The translations under genes were made by a program, and so were the position numbers. Positions 32,792 through 39,582 of a DNA stretch of 64,000 bases are shown here, piece after piece. Source of the DNA: Arthrobacter sp. ov407 (GTDB lineage Bacteria; Actinomycetota; Actinomycetes; Actinomycetales; Micrococcaceae); contig NZ_FNGD01000005.1 of the NCBI RefSeq assembly GCF_900102895.1, forward strand, positions 124,001-188,000, written 5' to 3'. The notes under the pieces are model-generated. The model had not been told where the DNA came from and ran no database searches. It was given only the letters and a program-made list of their open reading frames with translations. The stretch's first letter is position 1, and each line of letters begins with the position of its first letter.

Positions 32792-33469
32792 CTATCCGCG
32801 ATTAGTGCCCTTGGTCTGCTCGACAGCGATGGCTGGCCAAATAGCCTGCACAACCTTTTCGGCGTGTCCCTCCCTGTCGGTGTCGGCGCGCAAAAATGCG
32901 GCGAAATAGCTGCCGAAGCACATGGTCGCGATGGTGCTTTTATCAATTCCCTGCCTGACGGCTCCCCGATCCTGAAGGTTTGTCAGAGTGCGTTCCAGGA
33001 GGTTCACCCGCGGTTCAACGGCATGCTCGGAGAGAATTGCCATCAGCTCGGGGGTCCTTATGGTCTCGCCCATGAAGTTCCCCATGAGAACCATGGCATC
33101 AGGATTGAAATAGGCGGGGTCCAGACGGCGAACGGCCTCTGTAAAGGCCTCCAGGGGCGGAAGTTCATCCAAATTCAGGTTCGGGTAAGTGTCCCGCTGC
33201 GCACGGAAACCATAATCCAGCGCGTCGACCACCAGTTCGAATTTCCCTGGCCACCGCCTGTACAGGGTGGGACGAGTAACGCCGGCATCTGCGGCGACGT
33301 CGCCAAGTGTCATCTTGGAGTACCCGTCCTCCACCAGCCGACGACGTGCGGCTTTGATGATGACCTCGTCAAGGGCGGGATCCCTGGGTCTCCCACCCTT
33401 GGAAACCTCAGTCTCGGGACTGGCGTCTAATGCCCGATCCGCCGGAATCGCGCTCACCTGCACCTCCAA
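32792..33469 (-). CDS. TetR-family repressor of the nitrobenzoate genes
   Basis: The 225-residue protein has the helix-turn-helix ARRRLVEDGYSKMTLGDVAA followed by AGVTRPTLYRRWPGKFELVV, and a TetR ligand-binding domain with MGNFMGETIRTPELMAILSE. It is divergent from the lyase gene, and convergent to the transporter. Palindromes TTASGTTACA-9-TGTAACSTAA stand at both promoters and at 38889. An AACGTAAC half-site is just upstream of its own start, which suggests autoregulation. The natural inducer is probably 4-nitrobenzoate or a metabolite. Confidence 0.87.
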   Translation of the reverse strand: MEVQVSAIPADRALDASPETEVSKGGRPRDPALDEVIIKAARRRLVEDGYSKMTLGDVAADAGVTRPTLYRRWPGKFELVVDALDYGFRAQRDTYPNLNLDELPPLEAFTEAVRRLDPAYFNPDAMVLMGNFMGETIRTPELMAILSEHAVEPRVNLLERTLTNLQDRGAVRQGIDKSTIATMCFGSYFAAFLRADTDREGHAEKVVQAIWPAIAVEQTKGTNRG

Positions 33470-33539
33470 AATAAGTTTCGTTACGAACTATCAACGTAAC
33501 ATAACCCTCGCTCTATTGCAGGAAATGACATGGGAGAGG

Positions 33540-33568
33540 TTAGGTTACAAAGCTTGACTGTAACCTAA
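33540..33568. promoter_or_regulatory. Operator overlapping the -35 box of the lyase promoter
   Basis: TTAGGTTACA and TGTAACCTAA are perfect arms around AAGCTTGAC. TTGACT is the -35 box and TAACGT, 17 bases later, the -10. It controls the hydroxylaminobenzoate lyase and nitroreductase genes. Confidence 0.8.
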
Positions 33569-33630
33569 CCTCAGGTTAACGTTGCTTGTGTCACAGCACA
33601 TGCTGTCCATCACGAACAGGAGACCAAATC

Positions 33631-34137
33631 ATGAATGCAGTTCAGAAGCTCATCGAGCGGAGCATCCCCTTCCTTGAAGAAGTCAAGAACCGCACTGCCG
33701 GCGGCGAGCTCGAAGCCTGGCTGAACGAGAATTACGGTCCAGGCACCCCCCTGTTCGAGGATCTCTCCCGGATGATTACTGAGGGCGTCCGTGACGGGTG
33801 GGCGGCCAACATCGAAGTTGATGGTCCGAACTACAGGCGTAGCCGGCTCGCCGATCCCAGTGATGTGCTGAACTACTTCAGCATCACGGCCGTGTACATG
33901 AACAGTGCCGACCCCTACCGCGGCGAATACCACCAGCACCCTTACGGGGAGCTGAACCTCGTGGTCCCCCTCGATCCGGAAGCCAGACTCGCCGGACCCA
34001 ACGGCTGGTCAGGACCAGGATGGACAGCTCCAGGGCCGGGCAGCCACCACTACCCTGAAGTCAAAGGCGGAGCTCTGATCGCACTTTTCTACCTGCCCGC
34101 CGGCCGCATCTCCTACGACATCACACCCAGCTACTAA
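33631..34137 (+). CDS. pnbB: 4-hydroxylaminobenzoate lyase (PnbB, DUF4863)
   Basis: The 168-residue protein matches the DUF4863 family that includes PnbB of 4-nitrobenzoate degraders: WLNENYGPGTPLFEDLSRMI, then YFSITAVYMNSADPYRGEYH and QHPYGELNLVVPLDPEARLA. The His and Glu residues in YHQHPYGELN suggest a cupin-like metal site. PnbB turns 4-hydroxylaminobenzoate into protocatechuate with release of ammonia. The ATG at 33631 follows AACAGGAGACC. The next gene is a nitroreductase that would make the substrate. Confidence 0.8.
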   Translation: MNAVQKLIERSIPFLEEVKNRTAGGELEAWLNENYGPGTPLFEDLSRMITEGVRDGWAANIEVDGPNYRRSRLADPSDVLNYFSITAVYMNSADPYRGEYHQHPYGELNLVVPLDPEARLAGPNGWSGPGWTAPGPGSHHYPEVKGGALIALFYLPAGRISYDITPSY

Positions 34138-34149
34138 GCGGTCGGAACG

Positions 34150-35055
34150 ATGTGCCAATACAAGTGCGGCAACATCCGGTGCAAGGCGATCCCGCTCGCA
34201 GCGCACCGGATGAGTGTTGAACAGGCTCTACTTGGCAGACGCAGCGTACGCGCCTTTTTAACCAGGCCTGTTTCTCGAAGCGCGGTTGAAAGGATCCTGG
34301 AGCTGGCATCTCAGTCAGCCAGCAATTCCAATGGACAGCCCTGGCAAGTCCACGTTCTGACCGGTGCCGCAAAGGATCGCCTGACAGCAGCTCTTCTTAA
34401 AGCCCATGAGGGAGGGGGTCGCGTCCAGAAGTGTGAGTTCGACTATCAGCCACGGCCGGACGAATGGGTCGAACCGTTCCTCTCCCGGCGCAGCGAATTC
34501 GGCCAGGGACTCTACGGCAAAACGCTCGGAATCGAGTTCACAGACTTGGTCGGCAGGGACTCCCATCACAGACGCAACTACGAGTTCTTCGGAGCACCCG
34601 TCGGAATTATCCTCACAGTCAGCCGTCACCAGCTCGACAGTGCGCTCATTGACGCAGGGCTGTTCCTGCAAGCAGTCATGCTGACTGCGCGTGCAGCCGG
34701 GCTCGACACCTGCCCCCAGGCGTCATTCCTGGATTACTACCCAGTCCTAAGACGCCACTTGAACATTCCAGACGATCATCGGATCGTCTGCGGTATATCC
34801 CTGGGGTACGCAGACAAAACCCACCCGCTATACAGTTTCACCACCCCGCGGCAATGCGTGAAGGACTTTGCGACCTTCTACGAAGACAGGGCCGAGGACG
34901 CAATAGGAATGGACGGCTCCACCCCCGGCATTGGGTCGCTTCCCCAACGGCCGACGCAAGAGAACTCTGGCGGCAGTGAAATCGACATTGATCACGTGCC
35001 CTGGGCCGGCTGGATGCAGGACTTCCCGGAACAGCCCGGCTCGAGGAGACACTGA
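34150..35055 (+). CDS. pnbA: Nitroreductase, predicted 4-nitrobenzoate reductase (PnbA)
   Basis: The 301-residue protein has the FMN-binding nitroreductase fold: EQALLGRRSVRAFLTRPVSR, then LASQSASNSNGQPWQVHVLT and AGLDTCPQASFLDYYPVLRR, and PDDHRIVCGISLGYADKT. It should reduce the nitro group to hydroxylamine with NAD(P)H. It starts 13 bases after the lyase gene; an ATG at 34210 is an alternative start closer to the family's usual one. The long C-terminal tail (after residue 250) is unusual. Just beyond, the repeat that carries MDR copy 2 begins. In known pnb clusters the reductase and lyase act in sequence. Confidence 0.8.
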   Translation: MCQYKCGNIRCKAIPLAAHRMSVEQALLGRRSVRAFLTRPVSRSAVERILELASQSASNSNGQPWQVHVLTGAAKDRLTAALLKAHEGGGRVQKCEFDYQPRPDEWVEPFLSRRSEFGQGLYGKTLGIEFTDLVGRDSHHRRNYEFFGAPVGIILTVSRHQLDSALIDAGLFLQAVMLTARAAGLDTCPQASFLDYYPVLRRHLNIPDDHRIVCGISLGYADKTHPLYSFTTPRQCVKDFATFYEDRAEDAIGMDGSTPGIGSLPQRPTQENSGGSEIDIDHVPWAGWMQDFPEQPGSRRH

Positions 35056-35092
35056 TGCCGATGCTCACCCCCCGATTCCCGACCGGGCTCTC

Positions 35093-35148
35093 GTGCCACA
35101 ACTTTTATCGACGTGCGTGGTAAGACACCGAGATTTGGTGCCGCTAAC
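35093..35148 (+). promoter_or_regulatory. 56-nt conserved box ahead of MDR copy 2
   Basis: The blocks are GTGCCACAAC, GTGGTAAGAC and TTTGGTGCCGCTAAC. It differs in only a few bases from the box at 22578 and stands 66 bases before the ATG at 35215. Confidence 0.6.
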
Positions 35149-35214
35149 GTTACAGACCAAAAAGGCCGTGTAAAAAAAGCCGTGTAGGCGAAGAATGAAT
35201 ACAGGAGGTGCCTG

Positions 35215-36132
35215 ATGAAGGCGATTGTGGTGACGGAACAGGTGGCTGGAACGGCCGGGATGAGGCTGGTGGAGCGCCCGCAGCCGACGGCGGCGATAAA
35301 CGACGTCATTGTCGAGATTCATGCGTCGGGGTTCGTCCCGACTGAGGTCGAGTGGTCTTCGACTTGGGTCGATCGCGCCGGCCGTGATCGGTCACCGTCG
35401 ATCCTCGGGCACGAGCTGGCCGGGGTGGTGACCGCGCTCGGCTATGGCACGACGGGGCTGTCGGTGGGACAGCGGGTATTCGGCCTCTCGGACTGGCATC
35501 GAGACGGCACCCTGGCCGAGTATGTGGCGATCGAGGCACGCAACCTGGCGCCGTTGCCGGGCGACGTCGATTTCACGACTGGCGCGAGTCTGCCGATCTC
35601 GGGCCTGACCGCGTGGCAGGGGTTGTTCGTACACGGCCGTCTTCAGTCGGGGCAGAGCCTCCTCGTGCACGGCGCGGCCGGCGCAGTCGGGTCGATGGTG
35701 ACTCAGCTGGCCCGCGAGGCCGGTGCCTATGTCATCGGCACCGGACGCGCCGCCGACCGGCAGAAAGCACTTGACTTCGGCGCACACGAGTTCGTCGATC
35801 TCGCCAACGACACCCTGCAAGGCGTCGGTGGAGTCGATCTGGTATTCGACGTGATCGGTGGCGACATCCAGAAGCAGTCTGTGGCCCTGATCCGGCCCGG
35901 AGGAACACTGGTAGGCGTCACTGGGTCGATCGAAGCGCGCCCTGCGGATGGCCTGGCAGTCGACTTCGTTGTCGAGTCCGATCGTGCACAACTCGACGAG
36001 ATCGTCCAGCGGGTGCGGGACGGACGTCTGCGGACGAACATCGGCAACATCGCCAACCTCGACGATGCCGTCGCCGCCCTCAACCCGACCGAGCGGCGGG
36101 GCGGAAAGACGATCATCCAGGTTCGTCCGTAG
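35215..36132 (+). CDS. NADP-dependent MDR oxidoreductase (quinone reductase-like), copy 2
   Basis: This copy of 305 residues is about 98% identical to that at 22700. Visible differences include V for M at residue 18, L for V in the SLLVHGAAG segment, N for S and G for D near LANDTLQGVGG, and Q for R in the last five residues. All cofactor-binding features are retained. The similarity includes about 120 bases of upstream DNA with the conserved box. Unlike copy 1, an intact GNAT gene follows, so this is probably the original arrangement. Confidence 0.9.
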   Translation: MKAIVVTEQVAGTAGMRLVERPQPTAAINDVIVEIHASGFVPTEVEWSSTWVDRAGRDRSPSILGHELAGVVTALGYGTTGLSVGQRVFGLSDWHRDGTLAEYVAIEARNLAPLPGDVDFTTGASLPISGLTAWQGLFVHGRLQSGQSLLVHGAAGAVGSMVTQLAREAGAYVIGTGRAADRQKALDFGAHEFVDLANDTLQGVGGVDLVFDVIGGDIQKQSVALIRPGGTLVGVTGSIEARPADGLAVDFVVESDRAQLDEIVQRVRDGRLRTNIGNIANLDDAVAALNPTERRGGKTIIQVRP

Positions 36133-36176
36133 TGGACAGGCACACCTCCGGACGAACAATCACGAAGGGACAGCCC

Positions 36177-36620
36177 ATGACCGACGCGACCCGCTACCAC
36201 TTCGAGTATCCCGATGAGGCCGCGTATCCGGACGAAAAAGGCGCCCTCGGTCAGGATCAGACCGTCCTCATCGACGAGGTCACCGATGATCCCCGGGCCC
36301 CCGCATTCGACTTCGTCAACGACAAAAAAACCGGCATCTATGAGGCAATCGTCGGCGGCACCGAGATCGCCGGCCTGCCCTACAACATTGCCGGCGACGA
36401 CCGAGTCGTGCTGCTGGCCACCTCCGTGTTCCCCGAGTTTCGTAAACAGGGCTTCGCCACTGAGCTGATCCGACGTGTCCTCAATGATGTTCGCGGGCAA
36501 GGAAAAACAGTCACCATCATGTGTCCGATCGTGCGCACGTTCATCGAGCATAATCCCGAGTATGCCGACCTCATCGACCCCAAACACCCAGGAGTCAGCA
36601 GAGGGTCGCGCCGATCCTAG
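36177..36620 (+). CDS. Small GNAT acetyltransferase (PF14542 type)
   Basis: The 147-residue protein has the PF14542 core: TGIYEAIVGGTEIAGLPYNI, then VVLLATSVFPEFRKQGFATE for acetyl-CoA binding, and TVTIMCPIVRTFIEHNPEYA at the end. The N-terminal 45 residues are acidic and probably flexible. The ATG at 36177 follows GAAGGGACAG. It lies 45 bases after MDR copy 2 and forms an operon with it and with the next GNAT gene. The substrate is unknown. Confidence 0.85.
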   Translation: MTDATRYHFEYPDEAAYPDEKGALGQDQTVLIDEVTDDPRAPAFDFVNDKKTGIYEAIVGGTEIAGLPYNIAGDDRVVLLATSVFPEFRKQGFATELIRRVLNDVRGQGKTVTIMCPIVRTFIEHNPEYADLIDPKHPGVSRGSRRS

Positions 36621-36661
36621 ACCCAACCCTCCGAGCTTCCCCAACAGAAAGTGTGAAAGTG

Positions 36662-37135
36662 ATGACCAACATCGAGGCCGAGAAGACCAACCGTGAAGCG
36701 AGTAACGCGGCACTCATCGTTGCTCTGAAAGAGAAGGCTCTCAGCGAGGTGGAGTCCAGCTGGGAGCTCGATGTGATCAACGATCCGGAGCGGGGCCGAT
36801 GGATCGCCGCCCTCGGCGCTGAGGCCATCGGGGAGCTCACGTATCGGTTCGTGGGCGGCCGGGTGGTGTTGCTTTCAGCATGGGTCAGTCGTGCCTACCG
36901 CAACCATCGGGTAGCGACAGAACTCGTCGCTCGCGTGCTGGATGAGATCCGCGAGAGCGGGAAGAAGATCACCATCATCTGCCCGGTCGTGGGTGAGTTC
37001 ATTGCCCGCAACCAGAAATACCTCGATCTCATCGACAAGGTACATCCTGGCTCCGGCGCCTACCCCCAGCACGAACCCTCAGGCGGCCTGGACGACGACG
37101 AGCAATTCAGCGCGTTTGAGCGTGACGTGACGTAA
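36662..37135 (+). CDS. Small GNAT acetyltransferase (PF14542 type)
   Basis: The 157-residue protein has a PF14542 core: RGRWIAALGAEAIGELTYRF, then VVLLSAWVSRAYRNHRVATE and ITIICPVVGEFIARNQKYLD. The acetyl-CoA loop is less typical (YRNHRVAT in place of xxGxGxAS/T), so its activity may be altered. An acidic N-terminal helix of about 40 residues precedes the core and an acidic tail follows. The ATG at 36662 is preferred to a GTG at 36653. It is the third gene behind the conserved box at 35093. Confidence 0.8.
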   Translation: MTNIEAEKTNREASNAALIVALKEKALSEVESSWELDVINDPERGRWIAALGAEAIGELTYRFVGGRVVLLSAWVSRAYRNHRVATELVARVLDEIRESGKKITIICPVVGEFIARNQKYLDLIDKVHPGSGAYPQHEPSGGLDDDEQFSAFERDVT

Positions 37136-37264
37136 CCGTTCGAGACTCAGCCCCGTGTCGAGTTGTCCAACGAGTCCCCGGTTTGTCAGCCGCGGACGAA
37201 CATAGGCACCATGGCGCCCCCGGCGAAGTCGTTAGCGCCTTGAACCGGAGAGAGAAGCATCCAG

Positions 37265-37522
37265 ATGTTCCAATTGAGAGGTCGAATTGTGGCAATCCCA
37301 CTTGGTTTTTTAAGGCGACATTTTCGTCCAGTGTGGTGGGCTTACATCCTTTTGGGTCCCGCCTCGCGGGGTGATTATCTTGCACCGATCGTGCATTCGC
37401 ACGACCCCTTCGAGCAGGCATCTGAAATAGACCTTGCAGGATTCGAAGTGGAGACCGACGCGCAGGCGCACGCGTACCGCTATGCGGTACGGCGAGACGA
37501 CCTTCCAAAAGAACACGCCTAA
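37265..37522 (+). CDS. Possible hypothetical protein, 85 aa
   Basis: The frame runs from MFQLRGRIVAIPLGFLRRHF to HAYRYAVRRDDLPKEHA. The end, ASEIDLAGFEVETDAQAHAY, looks protein-like; the start is basic and aromatic. No ribosome site and no family are recognised. Support is weak; it may be the end of a gene that lost its start. Confidence 0.25.
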   Translation: MFQLRGRIVAIPLGFLRRHFRPVWWAYILLGPASRGDYLAPIVHSHDPFEQASEIDLAGFEVETDAQAHAYRYAVRRDDLPKEHA

Positions 37523-37606
37523 GACGCGGCGGGGCACGGAGCGGCAGGTGACGCTCTTTTGTTGTTTGTCAGCTCGTGGAGCCTCAGCGGCGACTTAGTC
37601 GCTGCT

Positions 37607-37690
37607 CCGCAAATAGGGGAATGCAAAGGTCTGCACCAACCCGTACGCCCCGGCTACGGACACCGTCCAACCAGCCCCTGATGATTCATT
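37607..37690 (+). repeat. Short repeat element, copy 2
   Basis: CCGCAAATAGGGGAATGCAA, CGCCCCGGCTACGG and CCCTGATGATTCATT occur in the same order as at 23705-23776, with about 12 extra bases in the middle. It lies in non-coding DNA ahead of the FMN reductase gene. Copies differ in length, so it is not a simple duplication of a gene fragment. Confidence 0.65.
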
Positions 37691-37773
37691 AGTGCCCGGG
37701 GCCGTGCCTTCACGCATGCGCGGCCTCACCAATAACATGCCGGCCGCGGCCGGCCCTAGGAAGGATCAAGCTG

Positions 37774-38379
37774 ATGGCAAAAACCTACAAAATTGGCTAC
37801 TTCGTCGGCAGCCTGGCCAGCGGCTCCATTAACCGCACGCTGTCCAAGGCCCTCATCAAGCTAGCGCCGAGCAACCTTGAATTCACCGAGATCCCCATCA
37901 AGGATCTCCCCCTTTACAGCTACGACTACGACGCCGACTTCCCCGCTGAAGGACGCGCACTGAAGGAAGCCATCGAGTCCTGCGATGGCATCCTCTTCGT
38001 CTCGCCCGAATACAACCGCTCCATCCCAGGGGCTTTGAAGAACGCCATCGACTGGGGTTCCCGCCCCTGGGGATCCAATTCGTTCGCCCGCAAACCAAGC
38101 GGCATCATCGGTGCCTCGCCCGGGGGCATCGGCACCGCCGTCATGCAATCCACGATGCGCGCGGTGCTGAGCTTCCTTGACGCCCCCCAGCTGAACGCTC
38201 CGGAAGCCTACGTGCAATTCAAACCGGAAATCTTCGGCGATGACGGAGCAGTAACGGACGAGTCCACCGCAGCGTTCCTGCGTCATTACATGGAAGAATA
38301 CGGTGCCTTCGTGGAGCGGGTCCTGGCGGCAAACGCTCCCGGACATATCGGCGATGCGCACCCGGACCTCTCCCGATAG
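37774..38379 (+). CDS. NADPH-dependent FMN reductase
   Basis: The 201-residue flavodoxin-like protein has IGYFVGSLASGSINRTLSKA for phosphate binding, PLYSYDYDADFP, and SPEYNRSIPGALKNAIDWGS, the FMN-binding SPEYxxxxPGxLKNxxDW motif. Enzymes of this group (ChrR, azoreductase or ArsH relatives) reduce quinones, chromate and azo or nitro compounds. AGGAAGGATCAAGCTG precedes the ATG. It stands alone, but its likely activity fits the reductive, electrophile-handling theme of the window. Confidence 0.9.
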   Translation: MAKTYKIGYFVGSLASGSINRTLSKALIKLAPSNLEFTEIPIKDLPLYSYDYDADFPAEGRALKEAIESCDGILFVSPEYNRSIPGALKNAIDWGSRPWGSNSFARKPSGIIGASPGGIGTAVMQSTMRAVLSFLDAPQLNAPEAYVQFKPEIFGDDGAVTDESTAAFLRHYMEEYGAFVERVLAANAPGHIGDAHPDLSR

Positions 38380-38888
38380 GCTCCTCGACAACCGGAGGTA
38401 CGACGACTCGCGCCCAGGTTTGTGGCGGGAAGGCCGGCCGGTGCCCCAGTGTTAGCGGTTAGTGAGGCGTTTGCGCCCGGCCACACCGGGTCGGTTCAGC
38501 CCGGAATGGCGGTTACGCCTATTTACTTCAGTCCTACGGGCGGACGCTTTGGAGGACGCCTCCGAAATGGGAATTTTCATTGGGATGCCCGCCTCGCCGT
38601 CGAATTGGGCACGGCCGACCTGGACCACGGGTTCGTCGTCGACCGCTGCCAGCGAGCAAGCCACGCCGAACGCAGCTACCTGCAGGCGATGAGCCAAGAG
38701 GGTGAAGGCCCTTCAGCCACGGCAGACCTGAGCGGGCGGCGCCGAACTCCGTAGTCTCTGACGTGGGGGATTAGGGGCGAAGTCCTCCGAGGCCAGTATG
38801 GTCATCTCAAGCCGGCGAAGGGGACGTCACTGACGTCACAACAATGAAGACGTGGCAGGCAGTTCCCGCTGCTGCATTTAGGGTGGAT
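38380..38888. other. Gap without a recognised gene
   Basis: About 500 bases with open frames on both strands but no recognisable product or ribosome site. A stretch near 38460-38700 could be eroded coding DNA. I see nothing I can name. Confidence 0.4.
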
Positions 38889-38923
38889 GAGTTAGGTTAC
38901 AGCTGTTGACTGTAACCTAACTC
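38889..38923. promoter_or_regulatory. Third operator of the nitrobenzoate type, orphan
   Basis: GAGTTAGGTTACA and TGTAACCTAACTC are perfect 13-bp arms around GCTGTTGAC. TTGACT is again a -35 box and TAGTGT, 17 bases on, the -10. It has the longest arms of the three sites. The gene it should control is now only a 28-codon stub at 38981. Confidence 0.75.
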
Positions 38924-38980
38924 TGAACTAGTGTTGTTGTCATGACAGCGAGCCGCTGTCGGCCAGAGGAGACGATCACA

Positions 38981-39067
38981 TTGAAAGCCACCAGGAGAGA
39001 GACCCCGAGGACGCGGGTTTCGGCTTGGGCGAAAAAGCCGGCTGGAGCCTCCAGTGAAAACGCCTGA
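38981..39067 (+). other. 28-codon stub behind the orphan operator
   Basis: A TTG at 38981 follows GAGGAGACGATCACA, a ribosome site and spacing like those of the lyase gene. The frame (KATRRETPRTRVSAWAKKPA) ends at 39067. It is probably the start of a lost gene. Confidence 0.3.
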
Positions 39068-39146
39068 GGCCACTGGCGGCAGGGAGAGCGGCCCCTTGCG
39101 TTACGTCGATTACTACTCGACCTTGTCCTTGGCGGACTTCATGGCC

Positions 39147-39383
39147 TTAATTGCGTCTGGATGGAATGGCGGCGTCCATGACATCAGTGAGGCCTGATCT
39201 TCGGCAGTGACGAAACATCCGTGTAGGTCGGGACTTGCCGCGGCCGAGGTGGCGTGCGGCCTTGTCCACCCGGGCCCGTTTGCCCTCGCCTGTGGCCCGG
39301 ATGACGAGGATCAGGACGACGCCAACAACCAGCAGTGCCGCCATGACTGCCGCAACGACAGTGAACTGCACCCGCCACGGCAC
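39147..39383 (-). CDS. Small membrane protein, possibly frameshifted
   Basis: The first 35 residues contain a clear membrane helix, FTVVAAVMAALLVVGVVLIL, followed by a basic stretch (GEGKRARVDKAARHLGRGKS). The last 25 residues look unnatural in this frame, while another frame gives PTYTDVSSLPKIRPH and a stop, so the gene may have lost or gained a base near 39230. It is divergent from the NhaA fusion gene. No family is recognised. Confidence 0.35.
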   Translation of the reverse strand: MPWRVQFTVVAAVMAALLVVGVVLILVIRATGEGKRARVDKAARHLGRGKSRPTRMFRHCRRSGLTDVMDAAIPSRRN

Positions 39384-39582
39384 GCGGCCCCTTGACCGGC
39401 CCGGCGATCAGGTCGATCGGGCGGCCCGGGGGTGCAGCTATACCAGCCAGCCAGGATCCGAGGTGGGCCGCTGGGCAGCAGAACCCGCATACACCCGTCA
39501 GGCTGTAAGTTAGTTCCCCGCCCCGGTTTCGATACAGTGGGCTTCTCGAAAGGCGTCAGGCGGACGGGGCGATGGTTTTGAT

